A stretch of DNA of 13,728 nt from Anaerolineales bacterium (GCA_027026295.1 JALVOR010000203.1:1-13728); one strand, 5' to 3'; shown: positions 6,482 to 13,475, counted from the first letter of the stretch. Made by a program: numbers and translations. The notes: a model not told the origin generated them from the sequence alone.

Positions 6482-8173
6482 ATGGAACAACACGAAACCA
6501 TACGCGACTGGATGCTGGTTTTTGCCGCATTCCTCGTGCTGGCAATTTTGCTGGGCATTGTCGCGTTCACCCGCCCGGCCTTCATTCAGGTGAAAACGCC
6601 CATCCCCTACCAGCACACCACCCACTTCGCTTACACTGCTCGCGCGCCTGAGGGGCTTTACGACCTGCCCCAGGTGCAGCCCGGCGAACCGATTTTCACC
6701 CAATTGACCGGCACACTGACGGTTTCCTGCACCTACCGCTTTACCGCCGAGGCACCCTATCAGGTCAAAGGCACCTACCAACTCCTTGCCCGCGTCAGTG
6801 ACAGCACCGGCTGGAAGCGCACCCTGCCCCTTACCGACCGCAAAGACTTCGACAACGGCATTTTTCAGGATGAGGCAGTGGTGCACCTCGAAAACCTGCA
6901 AGCCTTCATCAACGAATTGCAAACCGCCACCGGCATCCACAGCAACGCATACACGCTTTCCATTATCGCCCACGTCGAAAGCCAGGGGGAAGTCGGCGGT
7001 GAGCCTTTCCGGGAAACCGTAGAACCGGCGCTTCACTTCCGCTGGGACGGCAAGGCGCTTGTCGTACCCCAAAACAGCGAGGATTCGCCTTTCATCATCG
7101 AGCAAAGCAACACGCTGCTCAGCATGAGCATGCAGCCCAACAGCCTGATGATTCTGGGGCAAAAAATCCCCGTATCGGCAGCGCGAATGGCTTCCGTTGC
7201 TGCGGGGCTGCTTTCGCTATTGCTGCTGGTGTGGGCATGGCGGGAAGCCGAACATCGCGCCCAAACCAGCCTGACCGAATACCTGCGCCTCGTGGAAGGG
7301 GTGACCGTCATCGCCGTGCAGGAGCCGCCCGCCGCCGAGGCCCCGCCGACGCCTCTCAAAAGCCTCGACGATATCGCCAGCCTTGCCAAAACCTACCGCC
7401 GCCCAGTGCTCTACCTGGGCGAAGGCGAACAGTGCCACTTCTGGGTGCAAACACCCGAAACCGTTTACCAGTACACCACTGTGAAAGCACCACTGGCAAA
7501 CCCGGCCAAAGGCTGGCGGCTGCCATTCATCCGGCAGTCCCAACCAGACACCACAGAAAATATCCTCGCGCTTTTCGACGTGGCCCTCAGCGGCTGGGCG
7601 CAAGCCGTGGACATGCAAATCGTCAACGACCCGCTGCATTCCCAGCGGGTGGCAGACTTGGCCCAAAAAATTGGCAAGGTCATGGGCGTCTCCGAAGAGA
7701 CCATGCACAGCCTAAAGCAGGCTTCCTGGATGCATGCCTTAGGATTGATGGACATCCCTGCCGAAATCGTGCAAAAGCGCACACCGCTGAATGAAAAAGA
7801 ACAGCAAATCCTTCAGGAACACGTCCACCGTCTCAACGCGCGCTTCGCCACAGCAGACCAACTTCGCAATGCCCTGCGCATTGCCTATTACCGTTCCGAG
7901 CGCTGGGATGGCAGTGGCTATCCCGAAGGGCTCAGCGGAGAAGACATTCCGCTGGGTTCCCGCATTCTGGTTGTGGCCGACGCGTGGGACGCCTTGCGCC
8001 ACGACCGTCCACACCGCAAAGCCTGGCCGCCCGACGCAGCCCGCCGCTTCCTGCGCCAGAAAGCCGGGCAATGGTTCGACCCCGCTGTGGTGGATGCCCT
8101 TTTCCGGGTTCTCGACGACGGCGAATCGCCGCCTGAGGAGGACGAAAATGAATCTGTGGCAGATACGGCGTAA
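6482..8173 (+). CDS. DUF5305 membrane protein fused to a degenerate HD-GYP domain
   Basis: A 563-residue protein. TM1 is about 10-30. Residues about 31-230 form an extracytoplasmic beta-rich domain resembling DUF5305, which in archaea and some bacteria sits next to SipW-like peptidases. TM2 is 233-253. A cytoplasmic segment with SLDDIASLAKTYRRPVLY (about 294-315) also fits the DUF5305 C-terminal region. Residues about 380-545 are HD-GYP-like: DPLHSQRVADLA, then HALGL at 418-422 where HDIGK is canonical, H447 retained, RSE at 471-473 where HHE is canonical, DGSGYP (476-481) intact, and D500 in VADAWDAL retained. Most metal ligands are therefore missing and phosphodiesterase activity is unlikely; c-di-GMP or protein binding is possible. 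The start has AGG at 6470-6472. The last 26 nt overlap the next gene. Confidence 0.8.
   Translation: MEQHETIRDWMLVFAAFLVLAILLGIVAFTRPAFIQVKTPIPYQHTTHFAYTARAPEGLYDLPQVQPGEPIFTQLTGTLTVSCTYRFTAEAPYQVKGTYQLLARVSDSTGWKRTLPLTDRKDFDNGIFQDEAVVHLENLQAFINELQTATGIHSNAYTLSIIAHVESQGEVGGEPFRETVEPALHFRWDGKALVVPQNSEDSPFIIEQSNTLLSMSMQPNSLMILGQKIPVSAARMASVAAGLLSLLLLVWAWREAEHRAQTSLTEYLRLVEGVTVIAVQEPPAAEAPPTPLKSLDDIASLAKTYRRPVLYLGEGEQCHFWVQTPETVYQYTTVKAPLANPAKGWRLPFIRQSQPDTTENILALFDVALSGWAQAVDMQIVNDPLHSQRVADLAQKIGKVMGVSEETMHSLKQASWMHALGLMDIPAEIVQKRTPLNEKEQQILQEHVHRLNARFATADQLRNALRIAYYRSERWDGSGYPEGLSGEDIPLGSRILVVADAWDALRHDRPHRKAWPPDAARRFLRQKAGQWFDPAVVDALFRVLDDGESPPEEDENESVADTA
8135..8141 (+). promoter_or_regulatory. 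Strong ribosome site fixing the start of the overlapping RTX-type gene
   Basis: GAGGAGG with 6-nt spacing to the ATG at 8148 lies inside the 3' end of the DUF5305/HD-GYP gene. It decides the start of the repeat protein, whose frame is open far upstream without coding character. Confidence 0.85.
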
Positions 8174-8879
8174 GCGTCAAGTGCGCTGGGGCATTGCTGC
8201 TCTTTTCCTTACGATTGCGCTCAGTGCCATCGGAGGCTACGCGGCCACCAACACCGTGCAGCCAAGCCGCATGGATGATGTCGCCTTCGCAACGACAGCG
8301 CAAATGTTTGCCCCACCGGAATGCGCCGGCATGGGGTTGACCAACATCGTGATAGCGAGCGGCGGCAGCACCACCGGTTCCAACGCCAACGATCTCATTC
8401 TGGGCACCGCCGGCAATGACACCATCAAAGCCAAAGACGGCAACGACTGCATCGTAGCAGGCGACGGGAACGACAATATCAACAGCGGGCGAGGCAATGA
8501 TGTCGCCCTGGGGGGCAATGGCGACGACACCATCAAAGGCAAAGCGGGCGCCGACACCATCTGGGGAGGCAACGGCGACGACACCATCAAAGGCAATGCA
8601 GGCGCCGACACCATCTGGGGAGGCAATGGACAAGACCAAATCAATGGCGGCGCCGGCAACGACGTCATCCATGGCGGCCCGGGAGATGACGGCTATCAAT
8701 TCTGGGTTTCCGGCATTCCCGTCCTGACGATTGCCTACTTGAAAGGCGGGGGAGGCAACGACATCATTTACGGTGACGACGGCGACGACGTCATCACTGG
8801 CGGAGCAGGCAACGATACCATCTACGGCGGCAACGGCATTGACGTGTGCGTTGGGGAAACCACGAATTGCGAATGGTAA
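8148..8879 (+). CDS. Secreted RTX-type calcium-binding repeat protein
   Basis: A 243-residue protein. The N terminus has a basic region (RRKRQVRW) and a hydrophobic segment (about 14-30) ending GGYAATNTV, a Sec-type signal with the AAxNTV motif also seen in the first cassette protein. From about residue 80 to the end there are roughly nine copies of the GGxGxDxU-type nonapeptide (GNDTIKAKDGNDC, GGAGNDVIHGGPGDD and others), which fold as a Ca-binding parallel beta roll. The roll is interrupted by an insert (YQFWVSGIPVLTIAYL, about 183-198). The tail GIDVCVGETTNCEW has two Cys that may form a disulfide and cap. There is no type I secretion machinery nearby; export is inferred to be Sec plus the SipW-like peptidase. 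The ATG at 8148 overlaps the upstream gene by 26 nt and has a GAGGAGG site. Confidence 0.85.
   Translation: MNLWQIRRKRQVRWGIAALFLTIALSAIGGYAATNTVQPSRMDDVAFATTAQMFAPPECAGMGLTNIVIASGGSTTGSNANDLILGTAGNDTIKAKDGNDCIVAGDGNDNINSGRGNDVALGGNGDDTIKGKAGADTIWGGNGDDTIKGNAGADTIWGGNGQDQINGGAGNDVIHGGPGDDGYQFWVSGIPVLTIAYLKGGGGNDIIYGDDGDDVITGGAGNDTIYGGNGIDVCVGETTNCEW
8514..8621 (+). repeat. 54-bp tandem duplication within the RTX-type gene
   Basis: Two in-frame 54-bp units (8514-8567 and 8568-8621) differ at only 3 positions. They encode GNGDDTIKGKAGADTIWG and GNGDDTIKGNAGADTIWG, an exact doubling of a two-nonapeptide block. The near identity at DNA level, unlike the other repeats, indicates a recent duplication. 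Confidence 0.9.
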
Positions 8880-8908
8880 ACGCCCTTCACCCGCCCAAAA
8901 ACGACCCG

Positions 8909-8940
8909 ACAGCCCTCTGGAAAAAACGCCAGAGGGCTGT
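8909..8940 (+). terminator. Hairpin terminator after the secretion cassette
   Basis: A perfect 12-bp stem (8909-8920 with 8929-8940, arms ACAGCCCTCTGG and CCAGAGGGCTGT) encloses an A-rich 8-nt loop, 29 bp after the RTX-type stop. The U-run after it is short (GTTTGCC), but the stem is very stable. It marks the end of the 5527-8879 transcription unit. Confidence 0.82.
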
Positions 8941-9050
8941 TTGCCTTAGGATCGCCCTTTTTTCTGCACCTTTTGCAAGGCTTTTCAAGCGCCCATTCCG
9001 ACGGTTACCGCTTTGGCATCATAAACAAGGAACTATCTCGCACGTTTTGG

Positions 9051-9058
9051 GGTAAAAT
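9051..9058 (+). promoter_or_regulatory. Candidate -10 element upstream of the signalling operon
   Basis: GGTAAAAT at 9051-9058 repeats the motif found before the YggT gene and, as GGTAGAAT, before the secretion cassette. Transcription would begin near 9065, giving a leader of about 165 nt before the REC-CpaE start. No clear -35 is seen. Confidence 0.38.
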
Positions 9059-9157
9059 GGGAGAAAGAAAACCCCATTTCGCAACGGTTTGACCGCCAAA
9101 CAAGCGGGCTACGGATAACCCGGACGACAGACACAGATTCTCAGGGCGTCAGAAACA

Positions 9158-9193
9158 CGGGGCCACACTCACCCGCAAGACACACAGCGAACG
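9158..9193. repeat. Degenerate CACAGAG-type short repeat block
   Basis: The stretch around GGGGCCACACTCACCC and AAGACACACAGCGAACG can be aligned by eye to a CCACAGAGACACAGAG-like array with roughly 10-bp steps. Such arrays are, from memory, common in intergenic DNA of environmental bacteria. The match is loose and no function is visible. Confidence 0.3.
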
Positions 9194-9229
9194 TCGCAGG
9201 GCGATAGAGGCCGTAAAAGGAGCAATGCC

Positions 9230-10378
9230 ATGGCAAACGAAAAAATCCTCATCGTCGACGACGACTTGGACACCCTCAAACTGGTAGGCATCATGCTGCA
9301 ACGTCAGGGCTACCAGATTATGGCCGCCAACAACGGCAAAAAGGCCCTGGCCATGGTACAGGAAGAAACGCCCGACCTGATATTGCTGGACATCATGATG
9401 CCGACAATGGACGGGTTCGAAGTCGCCCGCCGTCTGCGCTCCGACCCAAGAACGGCCAACATCCCCATCCTGATGTTCACTGCCAAAAGCCAGGTGGATG
9501 ACAAACTGGCGGGGTTCGACGCTGGCGCCGACGATTACCTGACCAAGCCTGCCCACCCGGCGGAATTGCTGGCGCGCGTGAAAAAACTTCTGCGGCCGGG
9601 GCACAACACCACCCCGCTTTCCGAAACCAAAGCCCGGGGCTGGAGCATCGGGCTTATCGGCGCAAAAGGCGGCCTGGGTACCTCCTTTGTCGCCGTCAAT
9701 CTGGGCATCGTGATGCACCACGAAAGCAAAGAAGACGTGGTCATGGTCGAAATGCGCCCCGGTCAGGGCTCAATTGGCATGGAAATCGGCCATGCTTCAC
9801 TGGGTGGGCTGGCCTCTGTGCTCAAACGCGAGGCAGCGGGCATCACGCCCGACGCCATTTCAGACTCGTTGGTGAGCTACCTCGCCGGGTTGCGGGTGCT
9901 GCTGGCTTCCTACGACCCCCAGGAAGCCGCCTACGCTACCAAAATCGACGCCCTGGAAGCCCTTGCCAGAAACGTCCGTTTTCTCGGGCGCTACATCATT
10001 TTCGACCTCGGCGCCTCACTGCAACCTGCCACTGACAAAATCCTGCCCCTGTGCGACGAAGTCATCGTCGTCGTGGACGGTTATCCCAACACCGTCAAAA
10101 TGGGCAAGGCATTGGTAGATTACCTGATGGAACACGGCGTCGGGCAAGGGCGGTTGAGCGCGATACTGGTCAACCGCACACGCAGCGATGTCCAACTCGC
10201 ATGGCAGGAAGTGCAGAATCGACTGGGCATCCCCATCGCCACAGTGGTGCCGCCCGTGCCGGAAATCGCTTTTCGCGCCCAAAACAGCGAAAAGCCGGTT
10301 ACAATTATGCAGCCAAGCGGGCTGGTTGCCGCACAGTTAGGGCGCGTCGCCCGTCAACAAATCCAAAAAGCCCAATAA
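9230..10378 (+). CDS. Response regulator receiver fused to CpaE/MinD-like ATPase
   Basis: A 382-residue protein. Residues 1-122 form a receiver domain with acidic pocket D10-D12, phospho-acceptor D54 in LLDIMMP, T84 and K106 in TKP. From about 138 a SIMIBI/ParA-MinD-like ATPase domain follows. Its P-loop region is IGAKGGLGTSFVAVNLG (K146 is the deviant-Walker lysine); the usual second lysine (GKT/S) is replaced by Thr151, as happens in many CpaE-like proteins. A Walker-B-like strand is YIIFDLGAS, and NRTRSD resembles the base-recognition loop. CpaE-type proteins position pilus or secretion machineries; no Tad genes are in this window. There is no DNA-binding domain, so output is likely by protein contact. 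AGGAG at 9218-9222 supports the start. First gene of the operon and a plausible partner of the histidine kinase two genes on. Confidence 0.88.
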   Translation: MANEKILIVDDDLDTLKLVGIMLQRQGYQIMAANNGKKALAMVQEETPDLILLDIMMPTMDGFEVARRLRSDPRTANIPILMFTAKSQVDDKLAGFDAGADDYLTKPAHPAELLARVKKLLRPGHNTTPLSETKARGWSIGLIGAKGGLGTSFVAVNLGIVMHHESKEDVVMVEMRPGQGSIGMEIGHASLGGLASVLKREAAGITPDAISDSLVSYLAGLRVLLASYDPQEAAYATKIDALEALARNVRFLGRYIIFDLGASLQPATDKILPLCDEVIVVVDGYPNTVKMGKALVDYLMEHGVGQGRLSAILVNRTRSDVQLAWQEVQNRLGIPIATVVPPVPEIAFRAQNSEKPVTIMQPSGLVAAQLGRVARQQIQKAQ

Positions 10379-10384
10379 GCGCCT

Positions 10385-11155
10385 ATGTCTTCTCCTCATC
10401 TGGAACGTCTCCTCGACCAGGCAGCCCAAATCGTTCGCCAGGCACAGCGCGGGGTGGCACTTACCGGTGCAGGCGTTTCCACCCCCTCCGGCATTCCCGA
10501 CTTCCGTTCCACAGACATCGGACTGTGGCAGCATCACGACCCCATGGAAGTTGCCTCACTGACGGCATTTCGCCACCGCCCCAAACGCTTCTTCGATTGG
10601 GCGCGTCCGCTGCTGAAGAACATTCTCGAATCCGCTCCCAACCCCGCCCATTATGCCATTGCCGAATTGCAGAAAGCCGGGCACTTGCAGGGCGTAATCA
10701 CCCAAAACATCGACGGCCTGCACCAAAAGGCAGGCTCCCACACTGTGGTCGAAGTACACGGCACATTGGAAACCGCTACATGCACCCAATGCTATCGGGA
10801 ATACAGCAGCCGAGATTACCTGCCCGCCTTTCTGCAAAATCACGACATTCCCCGCTGCCCAACATGCGGGGGCGTACTGAAACCCAACATCGTACTGTTC
10901 GGCGAGCAATTGCCGTGGCGGGCCTGGGAAGAAGCCGAGCGCCTGACACTCACCAGCGACGTCATGCTCATCGCCGGTTCATCCCTCGCCGTCACGCCAG
11001 TGGCCCAATTACCCGTGAAAGCGGCCAATCGCGGCGCTGCGATCATCATCATCAACCACTCTGCTACCTACATGGATGAACGCGCCGATGTCGTGCTCCA
11101 AGGCGATGTAGCCGTACTGCTCCCCGAACTGACCAAACGAGTACTGAACCTATGA
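10385..11155 (+). CDS. Sir2-family NAD-dependent protein deacylase
   Basis: A 256-residue sirtuin of normal length. NAD-binding motifs are GAGVSTPSGIPDFR (28-41), TQNIDGLHQ (106-114), GSSLAVTP and IINHS. The catalytic base is H125 in VHGTL. The structural zinc is held by C133, C136, C158 and C161. NIVLFGEQLP matches the loop before the second NAD motif. Sirtuins remove acyl groups from lysines using NAD+; targets here are unknown. The ATG at 10385 is 6 nt after the REC-CpaE stop, without a clear Shine-Dalgarno (CCT precedes the ATG), so translation probably depends on coupling. The stop overlaps the kinase start as ATGA. All expected active-site residues are present, so the enzyme should be active. 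Confidence 0.93.
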   Translation: MSSPHLERLLDQAAQIVRQAQRGVALTGAGVSTPSGIPDFRSTDIGLWQHHDPMEVASLTAFRHRPKRFFDWARPLLKNILESAPNPAHYAIAELQKAGHLQGVITQNIDGLHQKAGSHTVVEVHGTLETATCTQCYREYSSRDYLPAFLQNHDIPRCPTCGGVLKPNIVLFGEQLPWRAWEEAERLTLTSDVMLIAGSSLAVTPVAQLPVKAANRGAAIIIINHSATYMDERADVVLQGDVAVLLPELTKRVLNL

Positions 11156-12336
11156 CTTCTCCCCACATCCCACTTCAGGCGTATCAGCGCCTGCTGAATA
11201 TTGCCCGCGACCTGGGCGCAACGCTGGACCTGGACAGGCTTCTCGACCATATCGTGCATGTGGCAGCCGAACTCAGCAACGCGTCGGCGGCTTCCATTTT
11301 GCTTTACGACCCCCAGCGGAAAATCCTGCGCTTCCAAACCGCCACCAACCTTTCCGACACACTGCAAAAAGGCACCGAAGTGCCGCTGGAAAACAGCATC
11401 GCCGGTCAGGCACTGAAGCGCCGCGTGCCCATCCGCAGGCAGGAAGCCCAAAAAGACCCCAACCATTACCGCCATCTGGACGAAGTCACCCACACCCAGA
11501 CCAAGGCGCTGATCGCCATCCCGCTGATCGCTCAGGAACAGCCCATCGGCGTGCTGGAAGCCATCAACAAGCGAGACGGCAGCATGTTTACCGACGTGGA
11601 CGAAGAAATTCTCACCGTGCTGGGCGCACAAGCCGCGGTGGCAATCCAAAATTCTCGGCTGTTCCAACAATCTGACCTGATTTCCGAACTGGTGCACGAA
11701 ATCCGCACCCCGTTGGGGGCAATTCTGGCGGGGGCGCAACTGCTGCGGCTACCCCATCTGCCCGTAGAGGAACGCCTCCACACCATCGACGCCATCGAAC
11801 ATGAAGCCCGCCACCTCAACGAATTAACGACCGCGTTTCTCGACCTTGCACGGCTGGAATCCGGTCGGGCGCGGTTCAAACGCACCCAATTCGACTTTGT
11901 AGCGCTCACCAACGAAGTAATGCAGTTGTTCAGCAGCAAAGCCGCCGAACGGGACATCGTCATCGCGGCAGACGTTCCACCCGACCTGCCGCCACTCTAC
12001 GCAGACCGCGGCAAAATCAGGCAGGTGCTCATCAATCTGGTAAGCAATGCCATCAAATACAACAAACCTGGGGGGCAAATCCGCATTGCCGCGCGGCACG
12101 AACCCCACGCGCTGGTCTTTTCCGTGAGCGACACCGGCGCCGGCATTCCGCCCGAACACCAAAAGCATCTCTTCCAAAAGTTCTACCGTGTTCCCGGCAG
12201 CAGCAAAAAAGCCGCCGGCACCGGCTTGGGGTTGCACATCTGCAAACGCATCGTCGAAGCCCACGACGGCAGCATCCTCGTCGAAAGCAAAGTAGGGAAA
12301 GGCACCACCTTCACCGTCACCCTGCCGCAAAAATAA
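11152..12336 (+). CDS. GAF-domain sensor histidine kinase
   Basis: A 394-residue soluble kinase with no membrane segment. Residues about 8-170 form a GAF domain (SNASAASILLYDP, IPLIAQEQPIGVLEAIN). HisKA follows, with phospho-acceptor H182 in LVHEIRTPLGAIL. The HATPase_c boxes are intact: N box NLVSNAIKYN (N298), D/G1 box SDTGAGIPP (D326), F box KFYRV and G2 box GTGLGLHICKRI (355-366). It senses a cytosolic signal or ligand through GAF; the ligand is not predictable. It likely phosphorylates the receiver of the REC-CpaE protein, the only receiver in the operon. The start overlaps the sirtuin stop by 4 nt (ATGA), implying coupled translation and matched expression. Confidence 0.92.
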   Translation: MTSPHIPLQAYQRLLNIARDLGATLDLDRLLDHIVHVAAELSNASAASILLYDPQRKILRFQTATNLSDTLQKGTEVPLENSIAGQALKRRVPIRRQEAQKDPNHYRHLDEVTHTQTKALIAIPLIAQEQPIGVLEAINKRDGSMFTDVDEEILTVLGAQAAVAIQNSRLFQQSDLISELVHEIRTPLGAILAGAQLLRLPHLPVEERLHTIDAIEHEARHLNELTTAFLDLARLESGRARFKRTQFDFVALTNEVMQLFSSKAAERDIVIAADVPPDLPPLYADRGKIRQVLINLVSNAIKYNKPGGQIRIAARHEPHALVFSVSDTGAGIPPEHQKHLFQKFYRVPGSSKKAAGTGLGLHICKRIVEAHDGSILVESKVGKGTTFTVTLPQK

Positions 12337-12342
12337 CCGCCT

Positions 12343-13389
12343 ATGACCACACTCAGCCGTCGTGATGTTCTCAAACTCGCCTTGTTGGGGCTGGGCGGGC
12401 TGGCATGGCGCCCGCTGCTTTCCCACGGGCGGCACAGCCTGGGGCATGGTTTCCTGGGGTTGGCACGCGTCACCATTAACAGCATCGCCGTTTACCAAAA
12501 GCCCGACTACCGCAGCCCGCGGGTGGATTCCCTGAAACGCGACCAGATCGTGCGTATTCTGGAAGCCGTCACCTCGCCCGCCGGCCCGCGCTATAACCCC
12601 CGCTGGTATCGGGTGGATAGCGGCTTCATTCATACAGCCCATACCCAACGGGTTGCCATCCGGCCCAACAAGGTCGCCACCAGCATCCCCAAAGAGGGCT
12701 GGCCTGCCGAAGTCACCGTGCCCTACACTCAAAGCTGGCAACGCCTGCCCAACGGCAGCCGCCGCCCGCTCTACCGGCTATATTACGGCTCGGTGCACTG
12801 GGTTACCGCCATCAAACTCGGCGACCAGGGCGAGCCGCTTTACGAAATCACCGACGACCTGCTGAAGGTACCTTATGAAGTTTACGCCCCTCATTTGCGC
12901 CTCGTCCCGGCGGAAGAAATGACGCCGCTTTCCCCCAATGTGCCCGCGAGTGCCAAGAGCATTGAGGTCGATCTCGGCGCACAGGAAGTCATTGCCTACG
13001 AGCACAGAAAAGAGGTTTTTCGCACCAAAATCTCATCGGGCATTCCCAGCGACGCGCCCACCGACAACGGCGTGCCCACCCGCACGCCTTCGGGCAATTT
13101 CCGCGTGTTCAGCAAACTGCCGGCGCGGCACATGGGCAACGGCGACCTGGTATCCTCACTGGAAGCCTACGAACTGCCAGGCGTGCCGTGGGTGAGTTTC
13201 TTCGTCGATACCGGCGTGGCCTTCCACGGCACTTACTGGCACGACAACTTTGGCCGCCCGATGAGCCACGGCTGCATCAACATGCGCAACGCCGACGCGC
13301 TGTGGCTGTTCCGCTGGACAACACCCGCCTGCCAGCCGGGGGCGTTCGAAGTGCGCGGCAACGGCACGCGGGTGTGGGTGCACGAGTAG
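12343..13389 (+). CDS. L,D-transpeptidase (YkuD domain) with Tat-like signal
   Basis: A 348-residue exported enzyme. The N terminus MTTLSRRDVLKLALLGLGG has a twin-arginine motif (SRRDVLK) and a hydrophobic stretch, so export by Tat is likely. Residues about 38-110 look like an SH3-type domain (INSIAVYQKP, RWYRV). The YkuD catalytic domain occupies about 200-345: FHGTYWH (H295, H300), then MSHGCINMRNAD with nucleophile C311 and the HGCxN signature. It should make 3-3 peptidoglycan cross-links or attach proteins to peptidoglycan. It starts 6 nt after the kinase stop with no clear Shine-Dalgarno, again with CCT before the ATG, and shares the operon's regulation. Implies a peptidoglycan-containing envelope. 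Confidence 0.9.
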   Translation: MTTLSRRDVLKLALLGLGGLAWRPLLSHGRHSLGHGFLGLARVTINSIAVYQKPDYRSPRVDSLKRDQIVRILEAVTSPAGPRYNPRWYRVDSGFIHTAHTQRVAIRPNKVATSIPKEGWPAEVTVPYTQSWQRLPNGSRRPLYRLYYGSVHWVTAIKLGDQGEPLYEITDDLLKVPYEVYAPHLRLVPAEEMTPLSPNVPASAKSIEVDLGAQEVIAYEHRKEVFRTKISSGIPSDAPTDNGVPTRTPSGNFRVFSKLPARHMGNGDLVSSLEAYELPGVPWVSFFVDTGVAFHGTYWHDNFGRPMSHGCINMRNADALWLFRWTTPACQPGAFEVRGNGTRVWVHE

Positions 13390-13475
13390 CAGCGGGGCGC
13401 CAGTCGGCCAGGGGGAAACCGCGCCAAGCACAGCCCCTCCACCGCCGGGATCGCCCCTGCCCACAGGAGGAAATC

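Larger units (their letters stand above)
8880..9229. other. Intergenic region, 350 bp
   Basis: This gap separates the secretion cassette from the signalling operon. It contains the cassette terminator (8909-8940), a promoter-like -10 (9051-9058), a block resembling a degenerate short-period repeat (9158-9193) and the ribosome site of the next gene (AGGAG, 9218-9222). A frame that runs on from the end of the RTX gene to 9055 has no coding character and is not called. Confidence 0.6.

Noticed and set aside
5566..6585. A 339-codon minus-strand frame across the exported protein and signal peptidase genes
   Set aside because: The plus strand has a signal peptide, catalytic motifs and ribosome sites; the antisense product has no recognisable domain.
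7791..8147. Upstream extension of the RTX-type gene
   Set aside because: It overlaps the HD-GYP-like domain of the upstream gene in another frame, and GAGGAGG fixes the start at 8148.
8514..8621. The repeats considered as a CRISPR-like or minisatellite array
   Set aside because: They are in frame within a coding gene, without spacers, and encode the Ca-binding nonapeptide pattern.
7932..8699. A minus-strand frame opposite the RTX repeats
   Set aside because: Its repetitive Ala/Val/Asp sequence is the antisense of the glycine-aspartate repeats, not a separate gene.
10051..11079. A 342-codon plus-strand frame overlapping the CpaE and sirtuin genes
   Set aside because: It is an Arg/Pro/His-rich out-of-frame reading of two well-supported genes.
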